Shown here one piece after another: positions 10,201-16,391 of a DNA stretch of 25,695 nt (within the stretch, counting starts at the first letter, position 1; each line of letters opens with the position of its first letter). Source of the stretch: a virus; the IMG/VR virus record IMGVR_UViG_3300047564_002276, positions 1-25,695 of that record; one strand, written 5' to 3'. The position numbers and the translations under genes were made by a program. The notes below the pieces were generated by a model. That model ran no database searches and was not told the origin of the DNA. It saw only the letters and a list, made by a program, of their open reading frames with translations.

Positions 10201-10539
10201 CGCTGCAAGTCTTGCTTTTCGTTCTTGTTCTGTTATTTGTTTGAGTAACTCAGCACGCTCGCGTAAACCTGCATTTAAACTAGCTGTAGCTGTAATGTAC
10301 TTTTTAGCCGCAATAGTCGCTTCGTCTGTACCTAATGCTGCATCGTTAAAAGCGGCTGCCGCTTTCCCCACCACATCACGTAAATTATTGATATTGCGTA
10401 CAACACCTCCATCACCTATGTTTTCGAGATAATTGTTTAATTGGTTTACAAGTTTAGATGTCGCAGATACTTCATTTTGGAGGCGCTTAAGTTCTTGGGC
10501 GCCGCGTACTGCAATTTCAATATCGGCTCTGTAGGCCAC
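7294..10539 (-). CDS. Tail tape measure protein
   Basis: This 1081-residue protein with a GTG start fixes tail length and probably helps DNA delivery. Residues 1-320 and about 590-790 are long, charged, Ala/Gln/Glu/Arg-rich helices (coiled coil). Between them are a Gly-rich hydrophobic region (NLALGAGFPLLFGGGAG and following) and a second hydrophobic helix (TTVGIIASPLAVAIAGIL), as is usual for tape measures. The C-terminal part has GGFVTGPTNALIGEGGEPEY and VIPASK, a motif often seen near tape-measure C-termini. Two copies of PIGPGQASP(V/I)ALASQLRGR start at residues 125 and 204, an internal repeat of 79 residues. The central part of the gene looks more AT-rich than its neighbours. It follows the chaperone pair, as expected. 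Confidence 0.93.
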   Translation of the reverse strand: MAYRADIEIAVRGAQELKRLQNEVSATSKLVNQLNNYLENIGDGGVVRNINNLRDVVGKAAAAFNDAALGTDEATIAAKKYITATASLNAGLRERAELLKQITEQERKARLAASGVRETTQYAGPIGPGQASPVALASQLRGRTEQILAERKGAKELEQALAALEEKRRLEANAMLDQKAASVALQAERKKEKFLAGATAFTEPIGPGQASPIALASQLRGRTEQILTERRGRAELNAVLQDQFEAERQLVNSRLDAKAARVQQSLDQQAAAAAESATQIKKLADRQQEFTARTEAAARAARAQTAEFIRQQRIAKQMRGLSAQAPEGGFPTAGPMLSPGFRGMQRSVGKFGENLALGAGFPLLFGGGAGSILGSIAGSFVGSGFGGQILGGAIGQVLDQALLKIRDIGTAIKELDFSSLVESGVRFTKEIQSQLDLLLQVGDAVTTQKILSQEVARETGTLPGVTEDVANSVNILSDSWRKTTNAIGTTVGIIASPLAVAIAGILEAVSLIFRGVNQIFSLLGKGIKTAAEFAIQLIGGKDALDFINQGIAQLNSGLSEAVATAAEFRNNLNQTVVRTSIDLAAAQALTPGLTSEDKLTNIRIEKQRQLNQLYQDEADARIKIRSENVKATQEVVDGLIKQNELVFKNKRELIEVTAKRQITAEVQREQARLADEEARAAEKAARELERQRKEMERMAALRRQQLSDAQRNFVLAEAEIDVLTSNTAESKLQAEYSKSRIERMYTFTDLLTKALSEEEREAVVQTQYLNALADQINQEKDLLEIQKQQTAELYDQLNASGILNQQTQRRLGRAAAGEGPIGMLGFTGGLDLDPNNQVTQKYDEMKQRLEELSNPINMAVEGAQAIGSAFGQAFQGIITGTQTTQQALVNLFKGIADAFISMATQIIAQMTAMLVFKQLLGLFGGSSGSLFSGEGPVKLPGALNPLGGADVAGNFAPNFTFAQGGFVTGPTNALIGEGGEPEYVIPASKMRAAMGRYAGGARGAAVIPGNGESGGSYGGGAGGGAIDVRYSIERINNVDYVTAEQFQRGMAQAAQQGAQQGETRALRRLQMSSSTRRKVGV

Positions 10540-10577
10540 GGCTCCACGTCACACTCTGGTACTTCAGTTTACGGTGT

Positions 10578-10603
10578 AAAAAAGCCGCCGGGCTAGCGGC
10601 GGC
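10578..10603 (-). terminator. Intrinsic terminator after the GT gene, stop codon in its loop
   Basis: On the minus strand a seven-base-pair GC stem (GCCGCCG with CGGCGGC) closes a six-base loop and is followed by a run of T. The loop contains the TAG stop codon (10595-10593) of the chaperone fusion. It lies 40 to 60 bases before the tape-measure start, so it may reduce transcription into the tape measure. Confidence 0.75.
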
Positions 10604-11119
10604 GTTTGGCCTTTTCTATTTCCTTCTGCTGGTCTTCGTTCAGGATCTGGAAATAGGCACTCCAGCCGAGTAATTCCTCGGCGGTCATGGTTGTCCGGAC
10701 TTCGGTAAGGGTTAGGCCCAGTTCCTTGGCGACGCCAAACTGGAGCATGAGCCAGTTGTCCTTGCGGAGTTCGGCGCTCAGGATTTTGGGTCGATGGGCT
10801 CGGCGTCGTCGGTCAGAATCGCCAGCATTAGGGCCTGTAGGTCCTTGTCCTTCACCTCGTTTTTCAGCACGTCCACTTCGCCGACGCTGAACAGTTTGGA
10901 GCCGGATTCGTCAAGGGCCTTGGCGATCAGCAGTTGGAGTGCGAAGGCGTTGGCATCGTCAGACTTGGCCTGTTTTTGGGCGCGTTCGCGCTCGGCCATC
11001 GTCAGCGGAGCCACCCACATTTCAAATTTGCTGCCGTCGGACAGCTCAACTACTTTTTTGACCGGCTCCAGGTTGGCGGCCTTGCGGAGACGGTCGATTG
11101 CGCGTACAGGAACGGGCAT
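10593..11119 (-). CDS. Tail assembly chaperone GT fusion made by -1 frameshift
   Basis: The G frame stops at 10778, but an open frame lies in -1 directly after it and ends at a TAG (10595-10593). The join is CCCAAAA at 10790-10784, read C CCA AAA in frame 0, a standard X-XXY-YYZ slippery heptamer, just before frame-0 TCC TGA. Slipping back one base gives CCC AAA ATC CTG and fuses 112 residues of G to 63 residues beginning ILSAELRKDNW and ending KEIEKAKRRR. The extension contains LGLTLTEVRTTMTAEELLGW, a pattern I associate with T-type extensions of lambda-like chaperones. GT proteins bind the tape measure and tail-tube subunits during assembly and are not in the virion. Position before the tape measure agrees with this. 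Confidence 0.85.
10778..11119 (-). CDS. Tail assembly chaperone (G-like, unshifted product)
   Basis: This 113-residue product reads to the TGA at 10780-10778 when no frameshift occurs. It is charged and mostly helical, with APLTMAERERAQKQAKSDD and a C-terminal DDAEPIDPKS leading into the slippery site. It lies between the major tail protein and the tape measure, the normal position for G. Assuming lambda-like behaviour, this is the major product and the GT fusion a small fraction. The leader just upstream holds a 12-base sequence also found before the large terminase gene. Confidence 0.85.
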   Translation of the reverse strand: MPVPVRAIDRLRKAANLEPVKKVVELSDGSKFEMWVAPLTMAERERAQKQAKSDDANAFALQLLIAKALDESGSKLFSVGEVDVLKNEVKDKDLQALMLAILTDDAEPIDPKS

Positions 11120-11127
11120 ACCAGTGC

Positions 11128-11139
11128 TTGGGGTATGGG
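11128..11139 (-). promoter_or_regulatory. 12-base leader element CCCATACCCCAA before chaperone G
   Basis: This is the second copy of the element found before terL, nine bases before the G start codon and just after the major-tail terminator. See the terL copy for comparison. Confidence 0.3.
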
Positions 11140-11162
11140 ATTAGTGTAGCGGAGTAGAAATG

Positions 11163-11186
11163 AAAAACCCCGGCTGGGGGCCGGGG
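11163..11186 (-). terminator. Intrinsic terminator after the major tail protein
   Basis: On the minus strand the stem CCCCGGC with GCCGGGG closes a five-base loop and is followed by TTTTT. It lies 30 bases past the stop of the major tail protein and before the chaperone gene, so tube protein can be made in excess over downstream tail proteins. Confidence 0.85.
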
Positions 11187-11215
11187 CTTGCTGAACTGAC
11201 TGCGACAGCAGACTA

Positions 11216-11989
11216 TCAGGCGGAGGTGCTGAAGTCGAAGGTCGGGGTGCCAGCAGGGCGGAAGTTGACAGTCACCGATTGGGCGTCGTCTGGGTTGATG
11301 TTCAGGCTGGCCGAGGTCAGCACTGCATCGAAAGCGATGGAGCGGCTCAGGCTCTCGCTCAGGGTGCCGCCGCTAAACACGCGGTCGGTGTAGAGCTTGA
11401 AGGCGGCGCCGTTTTGTTGGCGCTGGAGCACGTCCTCGATCATGCGGTTGGACAGGGCGGCGTCCTCGTTGGTCATGTAGACCGTCGCGGTGCCGGTGCC
11501 ATCGCCGAAGCCGCTGATGTAGCTGCGGAAGGGCACGTACTGACCAGGGGTTTGACCGATGGTGGTTACGTCGATCTCAGCGCGGCTGATCTCGAAACTC
11601 CAGTCGCGGACTTGGCCGACAACGGCGAAGTCGGCGTAATACACCTCAAATTCGTTGGGGGCAGCCACGGTGCCATCGTCGGTGATGGCCAGGATGGTGC
11701 CGCCAGCAGAAGTCGATACGGTGAGCGCACCAGTTGCAGCGGTGTAGCTCAGCACGTAGTAGGTGGTGGCGTCAGAGATGGGCGCAGGCAGGGTGCCGGT
11801 GCCGGAGCCGCCCGTCTGGCTGTTCACCACGCGGAATTTAACCGGGTCGCCTGCCTTGAAGTTCAGGTAGGGGGCGACGGTGATTACATCGGTGCCAGTA
11901 TTGACGCCGGCTTCGCCGAAGGTGCCGGTGGTGCCGGCGGGTTTGTAGTAAAGAGCGCCGGACGTGCCGGACAAAACGGTGGTGGCCAT
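11216..11989 (-). CDS. Major tail tube protein
   Basis: This 257-residue protein builds the tail tube. I choose the ATG at 11989 (MATTVLSGTSG); a GTG at 12022 would add eleven residues, and neither has a clear ribosome-binding site. The tube motifs GTSGALYY and VVGQVRDWSFE are separated by about 95 residues holding YLNFKAGDPVKFRVV and TTYYVLSYTAATGALTVST, which I read as an inserted beta domain probably displayed on the tube surface. The rest runs FGDGTGTATVYMT, MIEDVLQRQQNG and LTSASLNINPDDAQSV. Position between the tail-terminator gene and the G/GT chaperones, with its own terminator, fits a highly expressed tube subunit. Confidence 0.88.
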   Translation of the reverse strand: MATTVLSGTSGALYYKPAGTTGTFGEAGVNTGTDVITVAPYLNFKAGDPVKFRVVNSQTGGSGTGTLPAPISDATTYYVLSYTAATGALTVSTSAGGTILAITDDGTVAAPNEFEVYYADFAVVGQVRDWSFEISRAEIDVTTIGQTPGQYVPFRSYISGFGDGTGTATVYMTNEDAALSNRMIEDVLQRQQNGAAFKLYTDRVFSGGTLSESLSRSIAFDAVLTSASLNINPDDAQSVTVNFRPAGTPTFDFSTSA

Positions 11990-12064
11990 AGGGCGTACCA
12001 AGTGGACGTTGTGGGCGGGCACTGCCCGGCTTAATACAGGTTAGCGCCTGTTCTTAAGCATCAC
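11990..12064 (-). other. Short leader of the major tail gene with small inverted repeats
   Basis: This 75-base gap precedes the highly expressed tail tube gene. It holds the inverted repeat ACAGG-N6-CCTGT (12035-12051 region) and a short GC palindrome (GGGCACTGCCC). These could be a weak terminator for the upstream neck genes or a leader structure. I cannot identify a convincing promoter in it. Confidence 0.3.
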
Positions 12065-12496
12065 CTACGACAAGACTGTTGCGACGTAGGAAGTATCAAT
12101 CCTTCCTACAAAGTGTGGGGCTTCCTCTGTCGCTGAAAATGTCGGCCCATTGATTTCGCCGACGCGGAAAAATACGCCGCTTGTTGTTTTGGCGGTGTTG
12201 TTTAGTGTCTCCAGTGCATTGACTGCTGTGGTGATCAATGCTTGGTTGCGGGCTGGGCCTTTGCCTTTTTCCGTAAAAATGCGGATAACAACAGCGCCAC
12301 GGGCGTTGTCAACGCTGCTGGTAAGCGTGGGTTCGTTGGTAATACCGAAAGTAACATTGACGCGAAGGTACTCAGTGGTGGTGTTAGGGGGGACTGCTGT
12401 GATGTTGTCGAAATACACTGGCACTGGTGGCACCAGTGCGCCAAACGCTGTAAGCAGCGGGTTTTCGACAGCGGCGCGGATTGCTTGGTAGTTCAT
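12065..12496 (-). CDS. Probable tail terminator / tail completion protein
   Basis: This 143-residue protein opens MNYQAIRAAVENPLLTAFGAL and contains TEYLRVNVTFG, then ARGAVVIRIFTEKGKGPA, and a C-terminal ETLNNTAKTTSGVFFRVGEI. This order is typical of the DUF4128/gpU-like tail-completion family, which caps the tail tube and joins it to the head. Its ATG lies inside the last codons of the upstream neck gene (four-base overlap). It directly precedes the major tail protein, the usual position. The family name is from memory of its pattern. Confidence 0.72.
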   Translation of the reverse strand: MNYQAIRAAVENPLLTAFGALVPPVPVYFDNITAVPPNTTTEYLRVNVTFGITNEPTLTSSVDNARGAVVIRIFTEKGKGPARNQALITTAVNALETLNNTAKTTSGVFFRVGEINGPTFSATEEAPHFVGRIDTSYVATVLS

Positions 12497-13041
12497 AAAC
12501 GGATGCGTCCCAGTTCTTCGTCCATTTCAATCCGTATCCGCCTATCTATAGCACCGCCACGGGCATACGTTGTGTACCAGTCAAGTGGGGCTGTGCTGCG
12601 GTTAGGGCCTTCATCATCCCCTATCAAGTCGCCGCGATAGCCGCTAACACGCGTGCCACGATCGTATTCCTTTAGCGGAGTTGTACCAGGGTCAATGAAA
12701 ATGCCTTCTGCTAAGTCGCGTGCTTCGTCTGCGTAAGATGCGAAATTTGAGATGGTGTACTTAACATCATCAAAGGCAAAACCACGCCCGCTAAGCAGTG
12801 GTGCAGGTACACGCCGTGGAACACCAGGACCGCCATCGCCTGCAGTGCGGCGTCCGTCAGTGGTTTCAATTTGCCAAGAGTTTGAAAACTTACCTGACCA
12901 CACAGGGCCTGCTTCTTGTAGATCTACGACAATTTCTTCTGCGGCGCGAGCTGGCCCTCGACTAAAAGCTGCAACAGCAAGACGATCCAGATTTTGTCCT
13001 AAGCGATCCAGTTCATTTAAAAAGCCTCCTTTACGTGCCAT
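12493..13041 (-). CDS. HK97 gp10-like neck/tail component
   Basis: This 182-residue protein has a helical N-terminus (FLNELDRLGQNLDRLAVAAF) followed by a segment with GPVWSGKFSNSWQI and VKYTISNFASYADEARDL. Such a helix followed by a (V/T)G-x-L/F-x-x-S motif and an NxxxYA motif is typical of HK97-gp10-like proteins, which sit at the head-tail joint. It overlaps the upstream gene by one base (TAATG) and the downstream gene by four. Its Gly/Arg/Asp-rich middle (residues 60-90) is longer than I would expect and may be a loop. Confidence 0.7.
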   Translation of the reverse strand: MARKGGFLNELDRLGQNLDRLAVAAFSRGPARAAEEIVVDLQEAGPVWSGKFSNSWQIETTDGRRTAGDGGPGVPRRVPAPLLSGRGFAFDDVKYTISNFASYADEARDLAEGIFIDPGTTPLKEYDRGTRVSGYRGDLIGDDEGPNRSTAPLDWYTTYARGGAIDRRIRIEMDEELGRIRL

Positions 13042-13418
13042 TACTGGGGCCTCACGATTAGGGAGTGGTAAACCGGGTTGTCGCCGCGATAAGTGGTGAT
13101 GGCGATGATCTTTGCTTCGCGGGTTGCCCCGGCTTGTTGGTACTGGATGCGGTCGGCTTCAGTTGGGTAGTAAGTGCCAAGCTCGCCCGCTCCGATGATG
13201 ACTTTGAGATCGGTTGTTTGGTAAAGACCCTCCGCCTCACGAGGACTTACGCGCGTAATAACGGCTTTGACCGTGACGGTGGTGTCGGAACCAGTGACTG
13301 CTCCAGTGGTTGGGTTGTAGGTGCGGGGTGTTGCGGTTTTGATGTACGTGATGTTTTGGCCCCAGTCGGCAAGGACTGAGGTGGGGATTGGGGCGAAGGT
13401 GGTGTCGATCAGGCCCAT
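13041..13418 (-). CDS. Probable head closure / head-tail connector protein
   Basis: The 125-residue product begins with ATG one base after the stop of the preceding gene (MGLIDTTFAPIPTSVLADWG). An upstream start in the same frame at 13508 would overlap that gene by 90 bases and adds a low-complexity extension, so I reject it. The protein is beta-rich with TPRTYNPTTGAVTGSDTTVT and DRIQYQQAGATREAKIIAI and ends YHSLIVRPQ, a layout usual for head-closure proteins. Neighbours on both sides are neck proteins. Function is inferred from size and position. Confidence 0.65.
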   Translation of the reverse strand: MGLIDTTFAPIPTSVLADWGQNITYIKTATPRTYNPTTGAVTGSDTTVTVKAVITRVSPREAEGLYQTTDLKVIIGAGELGTYYPTEADRIQYQQAGATREAKIIAITTYRGDNPVYHSLIVRPQ

Positions 13419-13419
13419 G

Positions 13420-13950
13420 TCAGCCTCGACGTAGACGGACGGCGTAGTTGGTGGCGCCGCCCATGCAGTAGGCGCCAAGGTAGGTCTGCAGCCAGGGATA
13501 GAGGTCAAATACGTTGTTCACCATGCCGGGTGTTGTCGAGCTGGACTTGTATTTGACCTTCAATTCGCCAAGTTCCACTTGGTCGTAGAGGCCGGTTGTG
13601 CCGGTGCTGCCGGTGATGGCGTCGGTGTCGTTGGCGAGGGCACGTGCCAGTTCGTAGGTGGCGACTTTGATTTCTGTCGGGATGACGGTGCAGACCAGTT
13701 CGATGCCGTCAACCTCGAAGTCTTCGCGGGGCCATTTCAGGGCTTGCGTGGTTGTGCAGCGATCGCCGTAAAAACTAAGCGCGTCGATCCAGCGGGTTGC
13801 GCTTATCAAAGCGCGGTTCTTTTGGTCGTCCGTCTTATCGGTCCAGGTGGCGGAATCGGGGACCGTCTCGAAATATGTGTTGGCAGCGGCCAGCGTCACG
13901 TAGCTATTGGCTGACGCGCCGGCAACAGTGGCATCAATGACGGCAGCCAC
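13420..13950 (-). CDS. Head-tail connector, first adaptor (DnaT-like domain type)
   Basis: This 176-residue protein opens MAAVIDATVAGASANSYVTL, followed by ANTYFETVPDSATW and NRALISATRWIDAL with ALKWPRED. This is the usual signature of phage adaptor proteins annotated as DnaT-like, which bind the portal after DNA packaging. It is separated by only two bases from the upstream small gene and by one base from the next. It is the first clearly recognisable neck gene after the capsid module. Confidence 0.75.
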   Translation of the reverse strand: MAAVIDATVAGASANSYVTLAAANTYFETVPDSATWTDKTDDQKNRALISATRWIDALSFYGDRCTTTQALKWPREDFEVDGIELVCTVIPTEIKVATYELARALANDTDAITGSTGTTGLYDQVELGELKVKYKSSSTTPGMVNNVFDLYPWLQTYLGAYCMGGATNYAVRLRRG

Positions 13951-13952
13951 AA

Positions 13953-14147
13953 TCAGTACATCCTTTGTTTGAGTCTAGCGCCAGTGCGTGACTTCCTCTG
14001 TTTGGGGAGATCGCGCAGCACCATTGAGTGATAAACCTTGGCGCCGAACATTTCCAGTTCGGCCTGCGCTTCTAAGTGTTGGCCGTACTGAACGTCGACA
14101 AAGCTGCGACAGTTATCCTGTAGTACGAAGAGACGCACTGTACTCAT
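13953..14147 (-). CDS. Small protein before the neck genes, unknown
   Basis: This 64-residue protein (MSTVRLFVLQDNCRSFVDVQ and onward, with a basic C-terminal tail KQRKSRTGARLK) lies two bases before the connector gene and reads with it. The frame stays open upstream to 14285, but that part is low-complexity and lies opposite the plus-strand gene, so I take the ATG at 14147. That ATG overlaps the ATG of the divergent gene in one CATG. No ribosome-binding site is obvious. Function unknown. Confidence 0.5.
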   Translation of the reverse strand: MSTVRLFVLQDNCRSFVDVQYGQHLEAQAELEMFGAKVYHSMVLRDLPKQRKSRTGARLKQRMY

Positions 14148-14430
14148 GCCCGCTCGCAAAGCTGCTGTTGCTGATGACAGCCTAGAAGTAAAGGAAAAAT
14201 CCGCACCGTCCGCACTGCCCGGTAACACCGTTCGCTCACTGGAACCCGTTGCTGAGGCAATCCGCGAAATGTTCGCCGGCGGCAAAGATGCAGAAACGAT
14301 CCAGCAGGAGCTGGCCGTTAGTCCTCATGTCTTTCGTGAACTGCTTAGCCACTCCTACAAAATGGTGGGTCGCGCTCCAGAGATTTTTGAGTATCAGGAG
14401 CGGATTCGGATTGGTGAGATTGAAGGCTGA
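14146..14430 (+). CDS. Small plus-strand protein with possible helix-turn-helix
   Basis: This 94-residue gene reads against all surrounding structural genes and ends a few bases before a bidirectional terminator, which supports it being real. After a low-complexity start, residues 36-68 (VAEAIREMFAGGKDAETIQQ, then ELAVSPHVFRELLSHS) look like two helices with a turn, similar to helix-turn-helix regions of small regulators. The C-terminus is charged (EYQERIRIGEIEG). Its ATG overlaps that of the divergent small gene by two bases. It could be a regulator inserted as an independent unit, but DNA binding is inference only. Confidence 0.55.
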   Translation: MPARKAAVADDSLEVKEKSAPSALPGNTVRSLEPVAEAIREMFAGGKDAETIQQELAVSPHVFRELLSHSYKMVGRAPEIFEYQERIRIGEIEG

Positions 14431-14441
14431 GTAGACAAAAG

Positions 14442-14470
14442 AAAAGGCCCCCGGTTGTGGGGGCCTTTTT
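14442..14470. terminator. Bidirectional intrinsic terminator between capsid gene and plus-strand gene
   Basis: AAGGCCCCC and GGGGGCCTT form a strong stem around a six-base loop. An A run on the left and a T run on the right mean that both strands end in U-rich RNA. It can stop the capsid transcript (minus) and that of the 14146-14430 gene (plus). Confidence 0.9.
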
Positions 14471-14487
14471 AATGTCCTGCTGAAGGA

Positions 14488-15594
14488 TCAGTAGGCAGAG
14501 GTGTCGAAGGGGGTGTTGATCAGCAGGCGAGCGACAGGCACTTGCTTGGTGGTGCTGTACACCAGGCTCCAGGAGGCGGTGTCGGCCAGGTTGCCGGTGG
14601 TGGCAGCGTTGGTCGGGTTGTCGCCAGCCACGTTCCACTTGGTGCCGGTCACGTGGTAACCGTAGTGGTAGTCGACAGCCAGGATGTCCTGCATGGACAG
14701 GATGTTGCGGTCTGCAGCCAGACGCAGGTCCTGTTGGATGCCCTCGGAAACGACGCCGCTCTGGAAGAGGTACACGGGGTACTTCTTGGCGTGGGTCGAG
14801 GTTCCGCCGGTCAGTGCAGTCAGCTGGTCGTCGATCACCACGCGGAGACCAGCGAAGGTCGCCACTTCGGTTTGGGTCACACCCACACCGCCGCCGCCCC
14901 ACACAACGGCGCCACCTGCAGACAGTGCAGAGGTGCTGAAGGTCAGCATCCCCACCTGCTGGAGGTAGTACGCAACGTTGGAGTGCATTGCGATGGAGTC
15001 GAGGTTGTCGCCTCGCTCACCCAGAACTGCCTTGGCGGCCACCACGTTGGCGACGTTCAGGAAGTTCGCCTCGGTCATCGAACCGGGCACACCAGCAAAC
15101 GTTTTGTTGGTCTGGTTGGGACCAAGCACGCCAGCGCCGGAGATGCCACCGAACAGACCCAGCAGTTGGGCTGCCAGGGTGGCGGTCTTCAGCTTGTTGA
15201 TGGCAGCGGTCAGCTGGTTGCGGACGTGGCTCAAAGGGTCCGCCCCAGAACCCAGCTTGCTCAGGTCGTCTGCGGCGTAGGCGAAGCCACGGTGCAGAAT
15301 CGTCATGATCTGCTCGTCGGCAGTGACGTTCTGGGCGGTCAGATAACCCAGGCCACCGTTCCAGCTGGAGGTGGAGAGAATCTGGGTTTCGGTGGGGGCG
15401 ATGGGGTCGAAGAAAGGTACCCGAATGCGGGTGCCGCCAGCGCGGGCATCAAGGGCAGCGTTGCGCTGGATGATGCCGCTTTGGACCCACTTCGACTGCT
15501 CGAAGATGCCCTCAGCGGTGTACTGAAGGAACTCAGGACGGGTTACAAGGTTCGAGAGAAAAGTTCCCCCGAAGTTGCTGTTAGAAGCAGACAT
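14488..15594 (-). CDS. Major capsid protein
   Basis: This 368-residue protein follows the scaffold gene and is closed by a strong terminator, as expected for the most abundant head protein. The N-terminus holds SNLVTRPEFLQYTAEG and SGIIQRNAALDARAGG, and later come TRIRVPFFDPI and ILHRGFAYAADDLSKLGSG, a pattern I associate with non-HK97-proper but HK97-fold coat proteins of the gp13-like type. The second half has DSIAMHSNVAYYLQQVGM and LRVVIDDQLTAL, then YPVYLFQSGVVSEGIQQDLR, again typical of phage coat proteins. GGAG lies eight bases before its ATG. I see no attached protease domain. Confidence 0.92.
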   Translation of the reverse strand: MSASNSNFGGTFLSNLVTRPEFLQYTAEGIFEQSKWVQSGIIQRNAALDARAGGTRIRVPFFDPIAPTETQILSTSSWNGGLGYLTAQNVTADEQIMTILHRGFAYAADDLSKLGSGADPLSHVRNQLTAAINKLKTATLAAQLLGLFGGISGAGVLGPNQTNKTFAGVPGSMTEANFLNVANVVAAKAVLGERGDNLDSIAMHSNVAYYLQQVGMLTFSTSALSAGGAVVWGGGGVGVTQTEVATFAGLRVVIDDQLTALTGGTSTHAKKYPVYLFQSGVVSEGIQQDLRLAADRNILSMQDILAVDYHYGYHVTGTKWNVAGDNPTNAATTGNLADTASWSLVYSTTKQVPVARLLINTPFDTSAY

Positions 15595-15641
15595 TGGGTA
15601 GCTCCAGTGGAGTCAAGGTTGGGGAGGTTGCCCCACAGGGG

Positions 15642-16349
15642 CTAGAGGCCGGCCTCAGCTTTCAACAACCTGGCTTTGTCGGGGTCGCTGGCAAGCATCA
15701 TCATCTGTTGAGTGATGTTCCAGTTGTCCTTAGACCAGGGGTTGGCTTGGCCGGGGAGGGAGGTATTGCGGGCACTACCCGTAACACCCATGCCGGCACG
15801 GTTCGTAGCTGCAAAATGATGCTCGTAACCGCTGCCGGGGTTCTTCAAGTTGGCGATGTATTCACCAACTGGAACTTCGACGCCGCCGACAACAGCCACA
15901 GGCTGTCCTTCTTTAGCGCGTAGGTTCTCCTGAAGTAAACGATACAGCTGATCAGGTGCCAGTGCACCAGCCTGGGAAAGTTGTGCAATCGCGGCGGATT
16001 TCACTTGTTCTTGTGTAAATCCTTGGCGGATTTGTTCCACTTCGGATTCTTTTGCCGCGAGTTGTTGTTTGAGTTCGGCGACTGTTTCCTGTGCTTGTTC
16101 CCAGAGAGTTTTGAACTCGCCGGACTCGGCTAGTTTTGCGGTTTTGGCGGATTCTTGCGCCAAACGTAGATCTTCGATCTGTTTTTGGAGGGTTTCGCGG
16201 TTTTCGCGGTCTTTGCGGCGTTCGGCGATCAACTCTTGGTTTTTCGCACGAAGCGCTTCGAGTTGGGTGGCCAGATCGAAGCTTTCAGCCACAGGCTGAG
16301 GGGCAACAGGCTCCACAGGAGTCACTGGTGCTTGCTGTTCTTCGGGCAC
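15642..16349 (-). CDS. Head scaffolding protein
   Basis: This 235-residue protein starts at GTG (VPEEQQAPVTP); the nearest upstream ATG runs straight into a stop. After a Pro/Gln/Ala-rich head, residues 25-115 form a long charged helix (LEALRAKNQELIAERRKDRE and onward), the usual coiled-coil core of scaffolds. The C-terminal part has NPWSKDNWNITQQMMMLASD, a motif I remember from scaffold proteins of similar phages. It sits directly before the capsid gene. Scaffolds guide capsid assembly and then leave. No protease motif is visible, so loss rather than self-cleavage is the simplest assumption. Confidence 0.82.
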   Translation of the reverse strand: MPEEQQAPVTPVEPVAPQPVAESFDLATQLEALRAKNQELIAERRKDRENRETLQKQIEDLRLAQESAKTAKLAESGEFKTLWEQAQETVAELKQQLAAKESEVEQIRQGFTQEQVKSAAIAQLSQAGALAPDQLYRLLQENLRAKEGQPVAVVGGVEVPVGEYIANLKNPGSGYEHHFAATNRAGMGVTGSARNTSLPGQANPWSKDNWNITQQMMMLASDPDKARLLKAEAGL

Positions 16350-16391
16350 AGTTTTGTGTTACATGGACGATACTAGTTTACAACAGAACAA

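Noticed and set aside
11279-12034. 251-residue plus-strand frame opposite the major tail gene
   Set aside because: Shadow of the tail tube gene; no ribosome-binding site or recognisable motif.
13041-13508. Longer start for the head-closure gene at 13508
   Set aside because: It would overlap the connector gene by 90 bases and adds a poor extension; the ATG at 13418 is one base after the preceding stop.
14542-15645. 367-residue plus-strand frame opposite the major capsid gene
   Set aside because: It mirrors the capsid gene, is rich in Gly/Val/His as expected for an antisense frame in GC-rich DNA, and the capsid frame is well supported.
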